A stretch of 34,056 nucleotides of DNA, taken from IMG/VR virus record IMGVR_UViG_3300038701_000547, positions 1-34,056 of that record. The stretch is one strand, 5' to 3'. The notes below the pieces were generated by a model. It had not been told where the DNA came from, ran no database searches, and saw nothing but the letters and a program-made list of their open reading frames with translations. Of the stretch, positions 28,084 to 34,056 are shown piece after piece. Source of the stretch: a virus. The translations under genes and the position numbers were made by a program. How positions within the stretch are numbered: position 1 is the first letter of the stretch; each line of letters opens with the position of its first letter.

Positions 28084-28127
28084 AAGAAAAAACCCTCCGG
28101 CGCAGGATGGGGGGACGCCGGAGGGTT
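28084..28127 (-). terminator. Intrinsic terminator on the minus strand
   Basis: AACCCTCCGGCG (28091-28102) and CGCCGGAGGGTT (28116-28127) form a 12-bp perfect stem with a 13-nt loop. Read on the minus strand the stem is followed by TTTTCTT, continuous with two T of the stem (TTTTTTCTT). On the + strand no T-run follows. No minus-strand gene is present to the right, so it would end an unannotated antisense transcript. Confidence 0.75.
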
Positions 28128-28183
28128 GAAGCAGGATGCCGGTCATGGCAAGGTGCGAGTGTTCAAACCGCAGGGAAAGACGT

Positions 28184-28201
28184 AGCACGTGGGGGCGTGC
28201 T
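28184..28201 (+). promoter_or_regulatory. Hairpin
   Basis: AGCACG (28184-28189) and CGTGCT (28196-28201), 6-bp stem with TGGGGG loop. Part of the structured leader of the replication gene. Confidence 0.45.
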
Positions 28202-28211
28202 GCACAATCCC

Positions 28212-28229
28212 TGCCCTAACCTGAGGGCA
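28212..28229 (+). promoter_or_regulatory. Hairpin immediately before the replication gene
   Basis: TGCCCT (28212-28217) and AGGGCA (28224-28229), loop AACCTG, ending 4 nt before ATG 28234. The right arm holds GAGGG, the probable ribosome site, so folding would hide it. Candidate translational control of replication initiation. Confidence 0.5.
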
Positions 28230-28233
28230 AGAA

Positions 28234-28944
28234 ATGGGCCACGGTCCCTACGTTCAATTCTACACATCTGACTTCCTGGCTGGCACCGGCGGCATGACCG
28301 CCTCGACCAAGGGCGTCTACATCACAATTATCTGCATGATCTACGAGGCTGAGGCTCCGCTGCCGCAGTCTTGGGACAGCCTTGCGAGGCAATGCGGATG
28401 CACTCTCCCGGCGTTCAAGAAGGCCATTCAGGAGCTTCAGCGCGACGGCAAGATCGAGGTCACGGATGCTGGAATCTGGTCTCCGAAGTGCGAGAAACAC
28501 CTCACGCTTCGTCGCGAGCGGCAGAGTAGCGCGAAGGCCGCTGCCGAAAGCAGGTGGCAAAAAACCAAACAAAATCAAAGGCAGGACGATGCGACCGCAT
28601 TGCGAACGCAATGCCAACCAGAACCAGAACCAGAACCATATAAAAAAGAAGAACCTAAAGGTTCTTCCAAAAAAGGTTCGCGGCTTCCGCGTGACTGGTC
28701 CCTTCCGCAGGAGTGGTCAGACTGGGCGCTGGCGCAGGGAATGGACGAACTTTCATCTCGCAGGGAAGCGGATCGGTTCCGGGACTACTGGGTGAGCGCT
28801 CCCGGCCAGCGCGGCGTAAAGCTGGACTGGCAGGCCGTCTGGCGGAACTGGGTTCGCAAGTGGATCGATGAGCGGGATCGGCGAGGATATAACTCCCCGC
28901 CTCGTCCCCGCATCCGCGCCCGCCTGCCGGAGGAATACCAGTGA
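28234..28944 (+). CDS. O-like replication initiation protein (DUF1376-type N-terminus)
   Basis: 236 aa. Residues 1-95 (GHGPYVQFYTSDFLAGTGGMTASTKGVYITIICMIYEAEAPLPQ...) are a DUF1376-like winged-helix domain used by phage replication proteins. A low-complexity linker follows (RQSSAKAAAESRWQKTKQNQRQ, PEPEPEPYKKEEPKGSSKKGS). The C-terminal part has WSDWALAQGMDELSSRREADRFRDYWVSA and VWRNWVRKWIDERDR, as in O-like primosome loaders. DNA of the linker looks like an origin. Stop overlaps the next gene by ATGA. Confidence 0.85.
   Translation: MGHGPYVQFYTSDFLAGTGGMTASTKGVYITIICMIYEAEAPLPQSWDSLARQCGCTLPAFKKAIQELQRDGKIEVTDAGIWSPKCEKHLTLRRERQSSAKAAAESRWQKTKQNQRQDDATALRTQCQPEPEPEPYKKEEPKGSSKKGSRLPRDWSLPQEWSDWALAQGMDELSSRREADRFRDYWVSAPGQRGVKLDWQAVWRNWVRKWIDERDRRGYNSPPRPRIRARLPEEYQ
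28553..28680. other. Putative replication origin inside the O-like gene
   Basis: A-rich stretch in GC-rich DNA. It contains: an 18-bp palindrome GCATTGCG-AA-CGCAATGC (28597-28614); consecutive AACCAG hexamers (28615-28637); A6 runs (28642-28647, 28669-28674); a perfect inverted repeat GAAGAACC-TAAA-GGTTCTTC (28648-28667). The position within an O-type gene's linker is the same as for lambda ori. Confidence 0.6.
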
Positions 28945-29552
28945 CCGACGACCGCAGCAGATACGTTTCGCAAGCGTTCAACCGCTGGCTCGAGCGATAT
29001 AGCCCGCCCCGTGCGATGGCTGAGAACGAGCGGGCGCAGCAGGATGAGGCCGACGCGCTGATGAGGGCGGTTCTGAGCTTCGCGCCGCAGCGGGGGTTCC
29101 AGGAATGGACGGGCCTTGCTCTGGATGCCCTTTCGGAGGCTTGCCAGACCAGAGCGTGGCCGACCGTGGCCGATGTCAGGAAGGCCATGAAGGGGGTGCG
29201 CTACGTCCCCGAGGGCCTTGCAGCGTCGGCGACCTTCGACCCGGTGGCAATCAACGCGAACAGAATGTCACGCGGCGAGCCAGTCCCTGAGCGGTTCCTG
29301 TGGGGGCGCTGGGCGCAGCGGATGATGGAAGCCGGTGTTCAGAAGCGGACGCTCGACGAATACCGCAAGGCGCTGCACGCCGCCGTCTTCCAGAGCATGG
29401 GCGAGGACGGGGCCATGAAGTGGGCCGAGGACGTGAAGGCGCGGCATCGGGAGGACCTCGACGCGCTCCGTGACGAGCAGGCGGGTCGGGTCAAACTTGG
29501 TCGGCAAGCGATGCCGCTTCCGCAGCAGATCGCGGCCTACGACTGGGATTGA
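28941..29552 (+). CDS. Putative replication partner (P-like)
   Basis: 203 aa, mostly helical. N-terminal YVSQAFNRWLERYSPPRAMAENERAQQDEADALMRAVLSFAPQRG, then GFQEWTGLALDALSEACQTRAWPTVADVRKAM. Later RFLWGRWAQRMMEAGVQKRTLDEYRKALHAAVFQSMGEDGAMKWAEDVKARHRED. Similar layouts are encoded after O-like genes, where they may load the host helicase. No Walker motif is present, so it is not a DnaC-type ATPase. ATGA-coupled to the replication gene. Confidence 0.55.
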   Translation: MTDDRSRYVSQAFNRWLERYSPPRAMAENERAQQDEADALMRAVLSFAPQRGFQEWTGLALDALSEACQTRAWPTVADVRKAMKGVRYVPEGLAASATFDPVAINANRMSRGEPVPERFLWGRWAQRMMEAGVQKRTLDEYRKALHAAVFQSMGEDGAMKWAEDVKARHREDLDALRDEQAGRVKLGRQAMPLPQQIAAYDWD

Positions 29553-29639
29553 GCTTCACAGGCGAATTGCGGCAGGCGCAATATAGTTGGACCGGCAGAT
29601 GTCGGTGAGATAGGGTCAACGGACCAGAAGGAGGATGCA
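29553..29639. other. Intergenic leader of the SSB gene
   Basis: 87 nt. A TATAGT (29582-29587) could be a -10 box but no good -35 stands 17 nt upstream. AAGGAGG (29630-29636) is a very strong ribosome site for ATG 29640. Confidence 0.4.
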
Positions 29640-30017
29640 ATGATCAGCATGACAATCGCGGGGAACGTGGGCCGAGATGCTCAGCTTCGCAGCACGCAGG
29701 AAGGCGATCCGGTGCTCGGGTTCTCGGTCGCAGTGGATATGGGCAAGGACAAGAACGGCAGCAAGCGAGATGCCGTCTGGGTAAACTGCTCAATCTGGGG
29801 CAAGCGGGCTGAGAGCCTTCAGACCTACATCACCAAGGGCACGAAGTTGGTTTTGACTGGCCGTCCCGGCGTGAACGTCTACGAGGGCAAAGGCTCGCTG
29901 ACGCTGTCGGTGAACGATCTCACCTTCATGGGCGGATCGCGGCGGAGCGACGAGGACCGTGGAGGATATGATGATCCGCCGCCGCGTGATGATCTCGACG
30001 ACGGAATACCCTTCTGA
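29640..30017 (+). CDS. ssb: Single-stranded DNA-binding protein
   Basis: 125 aa. OB-fold signature: MTIAGNVGRDAQLRSTQEGDPVLGFSVAVDMGKDKNGSKRDAVWVNCSIWGKRAESLQTYITKGTKLVLTGRPGVNVYEGKGSLTLSVNDLTFMG is laid out in the right order for bacterial-type SSB. A Gly/Asp-rich linker follows, and an acidic tail ending DDLDDGIPF, the partner-binding tip. Protects phage ssDNA during replication and recombination, with ERF and NinB as likely partners. ATG 29640 is best by Shine-Dalgarno. Confidence 0.95.
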   Translation: MISMTIAGNVGRDAQLRSTQEGDPVLGFSVAVDMGKDKNGSKRDAVWVNCSIWGKRAESLQTYITKGTKLVLTGRPGVNVYEGKGSLTLSVNDLTFMGGSRRSDEDRGGYDDPPPRDDLDDGIPF

Positions 30018-30026
30018 GGGTCGCAC

Positions 30027-30263
30027 ATGGCACGCATCGACATCAGCAAGCTGAGCAGCGGCATGTTCCTGACCACGCTCGACAAGATCGAGCCGGGGTC
30101 TGAGGTGGTCTACCACGTCGGCAAATACGCGGCAGGCCCGCACAAGAAGGACGCCCTGACCGCTCATGAGCTTGGCCACTGCCTGCTCTATCAGCGCAGG
30201 CTGGACGTGGGCGTGTTCGCCTACATCGCCCGCAAGCCGAACGCGGCGAGGGCCAGCAAGTGA
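30027..30263 (+). CDS. Hypothetical early protein (78 aa)
   Basis: IDISKLSSGMFLTTLDKIEPGSEVVYHVGKYAAGPHKKDALTAHELGHCLLYQRRLDVGVFAYIARKPN. An HELGH motif is present, but the surroundings (short protein, beta strands around it) do not support a metalloprotease. No other known family recognised. GAGGG precedes the ATG; end overlaps the next GTG start. Confidence 0.6.
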   Translation: MARIDISKLSSGMFLTTLDKIEPGSEVVYHVGKYAAGPHKKDALTAHELGHCLLYQRRLDVGVFAYIARKPNAARASK

Positions 30264-30505
30264 CCCCGTGGCGTCCCGGTGATCCTGTCGGACGAGGTGT
30301 CGTCTACCTCCCCGATCAAAAGACGCGGGACGCCTATTGGCGAGCCGTCAACGAGGCGCTGATCGACAGCGCGGCACGGCACGTCATCAGCCTTCCGAGC
30401 ATCGAGGCTCGCAGGGAATACATTAAGCGGCACCGGCACAGCGAGGCGCTCAAGGCGCGGGTCTCTGAACTGTGGCGGCACAGGAACAGAGAACGAGGCC
30501 AATGA
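30260..30505 (+). CDS. Hypothetical early protein (81 aa)
   Basis: GTG start at 30260 overlaps the preceding stop (GTGA). TPWRPGDPVGRGVVYLPDQKTRDAYWRAVNEALIDSAARHVISLPSIEARREYIKRHRHSEALKARVSELWRHR is a helical basic protein; likely nucleic acid associated. No family recognised. A hairpin-forming stretch (CCCCTGGCG...CGCTGGGG) lies just after it at 30518-30545. Confidence 0.6.
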   Translation: MTPWRPGDPVGRGVVYLPDQKTRDAYWRAVNEALIDSAARHVISLPSIEARREYIKRHRHSEALKARVSELWRHRNRERGQ

Positions 30506-30561
30506 TGGCCCGTCCCCTGGCGGCGTCGGACCCCGTCGCTGGGGGTAACTGATAGGAGAGG

Positions 30562-30774
30562 ATGGCATACAAAATGAGCGAAGTTGATTGCTTATCAAGC
30601 GCGATTAACGCCGAAAGAGCGTGGTATATGCTGGCATTTCAGATTGCCCGTTCAGCGCTTGATGAAAGGTTCGGATGCGAACACGCGCACGCCGCAGCGC
30701 TTCGGGCTATCGATCAAAGACTAGCCGCTATTTATGCGGTAAACCCAGATTGGAGGCCGCGCAATGAAGACTGA
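30562..30774 (+). CDS. Small helical protein (70 aa)
   Basis: AYKMSEVDCLSSAINAERAWYMLAFQIARSALDERFGCEHAHAAALRAIDQRLAAIYAVNPDW. Two helices, no motif recognised. GATAGGAGAGG sits against ATG 30562; the in-frame ATG 30574 is an alternative. From here to about 31000 the DNA is less GC-rich than the neighbours, hinting at separate acquisition. Confidence 0.6.
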   Translation: MAYKMSEVDCLSSAINAERAWYMLAFQIARSALDERFGCEHAHAAALRAIDQRLAAIYAVNPDWRPRNED

Positions 30775-31033
30775 TTTTATGGTCTGCATGACTTGTTGCG
30801 GATCAGGCCAAACGCCCGTTGCTATGTCATTTGATGGGCCAAATCACCGACCAGCAAGGATTTCAAACGGAAAATGCCCAGCCTGCGCAGGGGGCACGGT
30901 ATGTCCGTGGTGCCTTTACGAGAGGTGGATGCACAAAGACAGCAACGGGCTTCCCGCTTGCGGTCACTGCGGATGGTCCGCGCAACGCGACAAAGACCGC
31001 GCGGGAAAAGAGTTAAGGAAAAAGAACCAATGA
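30764..31033 (+). CDS. Zinc-knuckle protein (89 aa)
   Basis: CxxC pairs: C-M-T-C-C, C-P-A-C, C-P-W-C and C-G-H-C in CPACAGGTVCPWCLYERWMHKDSNGLPACGHCGWS, giving a DnaJ-like double zinc fold. Basic C-terminal tail KDRAGKELRKKNQ. Probably binds nucleic acid or protein; role unknown. Overlaps both neighbours by a few bases. Confidence 0.65.
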   Translation: MKTDFMVCMTCCGSGQTPVAMSFDGPNHRPARISNGKCPACAGGTVCPWCLYERWMHKDSNGLPACGHCGWSAQRDKDRAGKELRKKNQ

Positions 31034-31200
31034 CCCGCCGCATCGAGGAAGTGGATGCCAAGCTGGCGAAGGCGGTGGAGGCGTTGGAGGAGGATTGGTT
31101 CCTTTTGACTGTGCCGCTACTCAACTACGAGCCTAAGCCGGAAGAGCCGGGTCTGCGGCGCATAAAATCCACCATTGCAGAACTGAAGGAGGACCAATGA
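31030..31200 (+). CDS. Small helical protein (56 aa)
   Basis: Starts at ATG 31030 (overlapping stop in ATGA); an in-frame ATG at 30874 lies deep inside the zinc-knuckle gene and is unlikely. MTRRIEEVDAKLAKAVEALE, then EDWFLLTVPLLNYEPKPEEP and TIAELKEDQ at the end. Shares KAVEAL and xAELKE with the next gene, so the two may be paralogues. Confidence 0.6.
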   Translation: MTRRIEEVDAKLAKAVEALEEDWFLLTVPLLNYEPKPEEPGLRRIKSTIAELKEDQ

Positions 31201-31535
31201 CCAAGATGTATATGCGCGGCAGCGTCTACTACGGCACGGCAGCCGAGATGATGGACCGCATCGATGAACTGGAGGCCAAGCAACAAAAAACTTTCCAGAT
31301 GTATGTGGACGCCAATGAGGCTCGGATAGATGCAGAAGCCAAGCTATCAGAGAGCGAAGCTCTCTTGGAGAAGGCGGTGGAGGCTTTGCGGTTCTATGCC
31401 GAGGGTGAGTGGCCGGAAGATTATCCCGGCGGCGTCTTGTATGCTGCGGGTGATGATACCCCTGAGTTTAAGACGCACCTTGATTACGGTGACAAAGCCC
31501 GCACCACCCTCGCAGAACTGAAGGAACAGAAATGA
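31197..31535 (+). CDS. Coiled-coil phage protein (112 aa)
   Basis: Coiled coil over residues about 15-65 (AAEMMDRIDELEAKQQKTFQ, NEARIDAEAKLSESEALLEKAVEAL), then a small domain FYAEGEWPEDYPGGVLYAAGDDTPEFKTHLDYGDKARTTLAELKEQK. Similar endings (GDKAR.TLAELK) are frequent in small early phage proteins. Function unknown. ATGA-coupled at both ends. Confidence 0.65.
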   Translation: MTKMYMRGSVYYGTAAEMMDRIDELEAKQQKTFQMYVDANEARIDAEAKLSESEALLEKAVEALRFYAEGEWPEDYPGGVLYAAGDDTPEFKTHLDYGDKARTTLAELKEQK

Positions 31536-31972
31536 TCCTCAACGGACGCCAACTCTACGACGCCCGCCCGCTCTCCCCGATGTCAGGCATGAAGCTCCGC
31601 GAGCATGGGGTGAGCTATGGGCTGGCAGAAGTGGGTTATGATGTCAGGATCAAGCAGTCGATCACGCTCCACCCATTCCGGCGCTTTGCCCTAGCCAGCA
31701 CCATCGAGCGGTTCACAATCCCCGAGAACATGGTGGCGGTCATCCATGACAAGAGCACGAATATCCGGCGCGGACTGATGGTCGGCAACTCTGTGGCTGA
31801 GCCTGGATGGCAGGGCTGGTTGACGCTTGAGCTGTTCTACTTCGGCTGGAAGCCGCTGCACATCAAGGCGGGGACCGGCATAGCGCAGGCGATCTTTCAC
31901 CAGCTTGCATCCCCAGCGCGCTATGTTGGGCGCTATCAGGACCAGCCAGATCGCCCCGTGGAGGCCAGATGA
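31532..31972 (+). CDS. dcd: dCTP deaminase / dUTPase-fold protein
   Basis: 146 aa. Family pattern: SYGLAEVGYDVRI (early strand with GxDxR), VAVIHDKSTNIRRGL (S and R of the substrate loop), NSVAEPGWQGWLTLELFYFG with the catalytic-site Glu in LTLEL, and GTGIAQAIFHQL. It would turn dCTP into dUTP (or dUTP into dUMP), adjusting nucleotide pools for phage DNA. It is shorter than E. coli Dcd (193 aa). Its exact substrate cannot be read from the sequence. Confidence 0.85.
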   Translation: MILNGRQLYDARPLSPMSGMKLREHGVSYGLAEVGYDVRIKQSITLHPFRRFALASTIERFTIPENMVAVIHDKSTNIRRGLMVGNSVAEPGWQGWLTLELFYFGWKPLHIKAGTGIAQAIFHQLASPARYVGRYQDQPDRPVEAR

Positions 31973-32244
31973 ACCGCTCCGACATCCTCGACACCGCGAA
32001 GGAATACGTCACACGCGATAGGGCGGCCACACACGGCGATGCCGAGGACAACTTCACCCAGATAGCCGAAGTGTGGACATGGTGGCTCAGCGAGCGCCTC
32101 AGCGCCCCTGTGACCGCATACGACGTGGCGCAGATGATGAGCCTGTTCAAAAAGGCCCGTGCGAAGGCGAACAAGGGACACCTAGACAATTTTGTGGACG
32201 ATGCGGCTTATTCCGCGCTGGCGGGTGAGATAGCCCATCGGTGA
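31969..32244 (+). CDS. DUF6378-like phage protein (91 aa)
   Basis: DILDTAKEYVTRDRAATHGDAEDNFTQIAEVWTWWLSERLSAPVTAYDVAQMMSLFKKARAKANKGHLDNFVDDAAYSALAGEI is the layout of DUF6378 (all-helical, H-G-D and D-N-x-x-D-x-A-x-Y motifs like the MazG/dUTPase-type helical NTP hydrolases). Next to a deaminase, a nucleotide-pool role is plausible. ATGA overlap with it. Last gene before the late promoter. Confidence 0.75.
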   Translation: MNRSDILDTAKEYVTRDRAATHGDAEDNFTQIAEVWTWWLSERLSAPVTAYDVAQMMSLFKKARAKANKGHLDNFVDDAAYSALAGEIAHR

Positions 32245-32259
32245 TCGCGCACAAACCGC

Positions 32260-32288
32260 TTGCAACGGTAGGCCGCTTGCCCTATAAA
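32260..32288 (+). promoter_or_regulatory. Strong sigma70-like promoter at the start of the late block
   Basis: TTGCAA (32260-32265), 17-nt spacer, TATAAA (32283-32288). Start near 32295; the leader has hairpin GGGCC-ACGGA-GGCCC (32297-32311) and an AGGAG ribosome site before ATG 32332. TTGCAA is also the -35 of the leftward promoter. Confidence 0.7.
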
Positions 32289-32331
32289 TAAGTCATGGGC
32301 CACGGAGGCCCGCCACACAGGAGATAGACAA

Positions 32332-32595
32332 ATGACTCACTTCAGCGAAACCGAAGCCGCCGCCGAGTTCATCGCCAGCGCCGACAGCCGCTGCACCAGC
32401 CTTCAAGTGATGGAGGCAATCGCCTTCTTTGCCCGCGACGCCCAAGAGGCCGAGAGCCTGTGGAATGGCGATGGGATTGGCGAAATCGCCCACATCTCGG
32501 ACATTTGGGAACACGCCACCGGCAATGGCCGACTGGATGATGCCGACCTTTACTGGGGTGATCGCACGCTTGCGGAAATCGTGACCGAGTTCTGA
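32332..32595 (+). CDS. Hypothetical acidic protein (87 aa)
   Basis: FSETEAAAEFIASADSRCTSLQVMEAIAFFARDAQEAESLWNGDGIGEIAHISDIWEHATGNGRLDDADLYWGDRTLAEIVTEF. Helical, acidic; no recognised motif. First gene behind the strong promoter, so early in whatever programme it controls. CAGGAGATAGACAA precedes the start. Confidence 0.65.
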   Translation: MTHFSETEAAAEFIASADSRCTSLQVMEAIAFFARDAQEAESLWNGDGIGEIAHISDIWEHATGNGRLDDADLYWGDRTLAEIVTEF

Positions 32596-32598
32596 CGC

Positions 32599-32802
32599 AT
32601 GACCCCCGCAGCATTCAAAGAGGCCCGGCACACGCTGGGCCTCACCCTCTCACAAGCTGCGCGCCTGCTAGGCTATAGGGGTAAACACGCCATGCAGCAA
32701 ATTCGCCAGATGGAAAGCGGAGACAAGTCAATCCGTCCCCCACAAATCAGGCTGATGCGGGCGTATCTTGATGGCTACAGACCGGAGGATTGGCCGAGAT
32801 GA
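32599..32802 (+). CDS. XRE-type HTH protein (67 aa)
   Basis: FKEARHTLGLTLSQAARLLGYRGKHAMQQIRQMESGDKSIRPPQIRLMRAYLDGYRPEDW is a classic phage XRE helix-turn-helix, with QMESGDKSIRPPQIRLMRAYLDG as the last helices. Like the repressor at 26278, it ends in PEDW. Candidate regulator of late genes. ATG 32599 lies 3 nt after the preceding stop. Confidence 0.8.
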   Translation: MTPAAFKEARHTLGLTLSQAARLLGYRGKHAMQQIRQMESGDKSIRPPQIRLMRAYLDGYRPEDWPR

Positions 32803-32832
32803 CCACCGCATGGCAAGAACGCCGCGATTCCA

Positions 32833-32861
32833 TTGCCTTTTTTGCGTGAAGCGCATACCAT
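32833..32861 (+). promoter_or_regulatory. Possible promoter before the HNH gene
   Basis: TTGCCT (32833-32838), 17-nt spacer, TACCAT (32856-32861); 4 of 6 at each box. The start would fall at the HNH ATG 32869, which lacks a Shine-Dalgarno, so a leaderless mRNA is possible. Confidence 0.4.
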
Positions 32862-32868
32862 TTGATGG

Positions 32869-33210
32869 ATGGACAAGTGGCGCACCCCAGAGGCCGAAGC
32901 CTATCGCAGGCTCTACCAGACCAAGCGCTGGAAGCACCTGCGCGAGGTCACCCTGCTGCGCGATCTGTTCACCTGCCAGCGATGCGGATGCCACCTCAAG
33001 CGAGGACGCACCCACCCGCAGTCCGCCGTCGTCCACCACATCAAAGCCCACAAGGGCGACCTGGAACTGTTCTACGACAGCGGCAACCTCCAGTCCGTCT
33101 GTTGGACCTGCCACTCGGGCGCGATCCAATCCGAAGAAGCCCGAGGCTATAGCACCGAGATCGGGCAGGACGGATGGCCCGTCGATGCCAACCACCCAGG
33201 AGTCGGATGA
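32869..33210 (+). CDS. HNH endonuclease next to the terminase
   Basis: 113 aa. Zinc cysteines C36/C39 (TCQRCG) and C78/C81 (VCWTC), catalytic H56-H57 (VVHHIKAH) and N73 (SGNLQS) are in the normal order, with H82 after the last pair. N-terminal YRRLYQTKRWKHLREVTLLRD is typical of the phage type. HNH proteins next to TerS/TerL are often needed for specific cleavage at packaging sites. Start ATG 32869, no ribosome site; stop overlaps the next gene. Confidence 0.92.
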   Translation: MDKWRTPEAEAYRRLYQTKRWKHLREVTLLRDLFTCQRCGCHLKRGRTHPQSAVVHHIKAHKGDLELFYDSGNLQSVCWTCHSGAIQSEEARGYSTEIGQDGWPVDANHPGVG

Positions 33211-33995
33211 TGGACCAGATGTTCAAGAATAAGCTCGACTGGGGAATCCAGGTCGCGCGCGGAAACATCCTGAACGCAGAGGTGATACACCGCTTCGGCA
33301 TGGCCACGGTCGGCACTGATCTTGTCCCGGTATCTGATCTGTTGGTCTACAGGACGCCACAGGTGGCAGGAGCGACCGCGCTGCGCATCAAGGCAGATGG
33401 CAATGCCAACGACACGGCTGATGGCTCTGGCGCGCGCTCTGTGCGCCTCACTGGCTTAAACGCCACCGGCGACGTGGTGAGCGAGACCATCGCCACCGCA
33501 GGCGCGTCCGCATCAGCCGCAACATCCGCACAGTTCATCAGGCTGTTCGATGCCGAGGTGGTGGATAGCGGAACATACGGCACCCAAGCGGCAGGCTCAC
33601 ACGCTGGCGACATCGTGATTGAGAACGCAACGGGCGGAACAGATTGGGCGAAGATACCGATCAACGGCTTTCCCACAGCCAACACCAGCAATGTTAGCTA
33701 CACCATCCCGCGCGGCTACACTGGGTTTATCGAGGGCATCAGCATCGCGGTCGAAGGCGCAAAGCTGGTGGACATCCTGATGCTATCACGCGGCGGAGTG
33801 CTGGACACTGAGGCACCCTACCAGCCAGTGCAGCGCGTGCAGGAGTGGATTGGCATCGCCAACACATATGTGGACACCTTCACCATGCCACTGCTCTTCC
33901 CCGAGCTGACAGATGTCGGGATGCTCGGCAAAGTCAGCAACGGCACAGCCGCTGTCATGGTGCAGATGGACATCCTCCTGCTGCGCAACGAATGA
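33207..33995 (+). CDS. Putative virion structural protein (262 aa)
   Basis: Starts at ATG 33207 (or ATG 33210), overlapping the HNH stop; AGGAG (33198-33202) is just upstream. An in-frame ATG at 33174 is less likely. Beta-rich, with TALRIKADGNANDTADGSGARSVRLTGLNATGDVVSETIATAG, then INGFPTANTSNVSYTIPRGYTGFIEGISIAVEGAK and a C-terminal GTAAVMVQMDILLLRNE. The type is known from several marine and alphaproteobacterial phages near terminase genes; a head or tail surface role is likely. It is followed by the small terminase start. Confidence 0.7.
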   Translation: MMDQMFKNKLDWGIQVARGNILNAEVIHRFGMATVGTDLVPVSDLLVYRTPQVAGATALRIKADGNANDTADGSGARSVRLTGLNATGDVVSETIATAGASASAATSAQFIRLFDAEVVDSGTYGTQAAGSHAGDIVIENATGGTDWAKIPINGFPTANTSNVSYTIPRGYTGFIEGISIAVEGAKLVDILMLSRGGVLDTEAPYQPVQRVQEWIGIANTYVDTFTMPLLFPELTDVGMLGKVSNGTAAVMVQMDILLLRNE

Positions 33996-34016
33996 GGGGG
34001 GGAGGGGTCAAAACAA

Positions 34017-34056
34017 ATGCGACCGGCCCCGAACCGGCGCGCGGGCTCTTCCTTCC
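34017..34056 (+). CDS. terS: Terminase small subunit, 5' start (continues at base 3)
   Basis: ATG at 34017 follows a strong purine Shine-Dalgarno (GGGGGGAGGGG, about 33996-34007) and opens a frame that reaches the last base with one base left over. Placing base 1 after base 34056 keeps the frame and leads into the terminase small subunit ending at 461. Total length is 501 nt, exactly 167 codons. This is the main evidence that the window is a whole circularly permuted genome. Confidence 0.75.
   Translation, partial: MRPAPNRRAGSSF

Larger units (their letters stand above)
27960..28233. other. Hairpin-rich intergenic region before the replication gene
   Basis: 274 nt with at least four perfect hairpins: 27965-27997, 28091-28127, 28184-28201 and 28212-28229. 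No ORF above 60 codons with good context reads through it, although a fragment ATG 28021 with GGGAGGAAG upstream opens a frame of limited length. Candidate structured RNA or replication control segment. Confidence 0.6.

Noticed and set aside
28639-28680. Frameshift site in the O-like gene (A-runs with hairpin)
   Set aside because: The A6 runs are phased as XXX codons without a fitting heptamer, and alternative frames give no sensible continuation.
30027-30263. HExxH-type metalloprotease from HELGH
   Set aside because: Single short motif in a 78-aa protein, without the third ligand or the family fold.
32799-32849. 16-codon ORF between the HTH and HNH genes
   Set aside because: ATGA-coupled to the HTH gene but too short to assign; no conserved feature, and it could be a remnant or leader.
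1-34056. tRNA genes, integrase or attachment site
   Set aside because: Intergenic gaps were scanned by eye for cloverleaf patterns and tyrosine or serine recombinase motifs; none seen. A tool-based scan was not possible.

Overview
This window reads as a complete, circularly permuted genome of a tailed phage (siphovirus type, about 34 kb, GC-rich). No bacterial chromosomal genes are visible. The small terminase gene runs off the left edge and its missing start lies at the right edge: ATG at 34017, in frame across the junction and behind a strong Shine-Dalgarno, so the two ends join. An alphaproteobacterial, probably Rhodobacterales-type host is suggested by a GapR/DUF2312 homologue, a GTA-like tail assembly chaperone and the overall composition. 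No integrase, transposase, DNA polymerase or RNA polymerase was recognised. A short Cro/CI-like repressor sits in a divergent control region.

Layout. (1) Late + strand block, about 32.3 kb through the junction to 21.5 kb: HNH nuclease, a structural protein, terminases, an insert region (a possible RAMP/Cas7-like protein and a 164-aa gene between two GGCNN repeat arrays), portal, three-part prohead protease, capsid, connectors, tail tube, tail chaperone with a canonical -1 frameshift site, tape measure, tail tip proteins with an embedded GNAT acetyltransferase, fibres and their small partners, then lysis (membrane protein, membrane-anchored amidase, 35-aa membrane protein, Rz/Rz1 pair) and an intrinsic terminator at 21.57 kb. 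(2) Leftward early operon, 26156 down to 21595: a tightly overlapping set of small genes with ERF annealing protein, NinB, GapR-like protein, a Ref/HNH-like nuclease and an Ala-rich repeat protein. Five genes below 60 codons occur in the genome. (3) Control region 26157-26277 with opposed promoters. (4) Rightward early block 26278-32244: regulators, a mini C5-methyltransferase, DUF1064 nuclease, a 274-nt highly structured gap, an O-like replication gene with an origin-like interior, a P-like partner, SSB, small accessory genes, and a dCTP deaminase/dUTPase-fold protein.

Working model: early leftward genes handle recombination and DNA topology; early rightward genes start replication and adjust nucleotides; late genes build head, tail and lysis proteins. 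The most unusual features are two non-coding arrays of strict-register GGCNN pentamers punctuated by a GGCGGTC-type nonamer, beside a possible RAMP-fold gene and ending at the portal promoter; and the hairpin-rich region ahead of the replication gene, which holds a terminator that works only on the minus strand.
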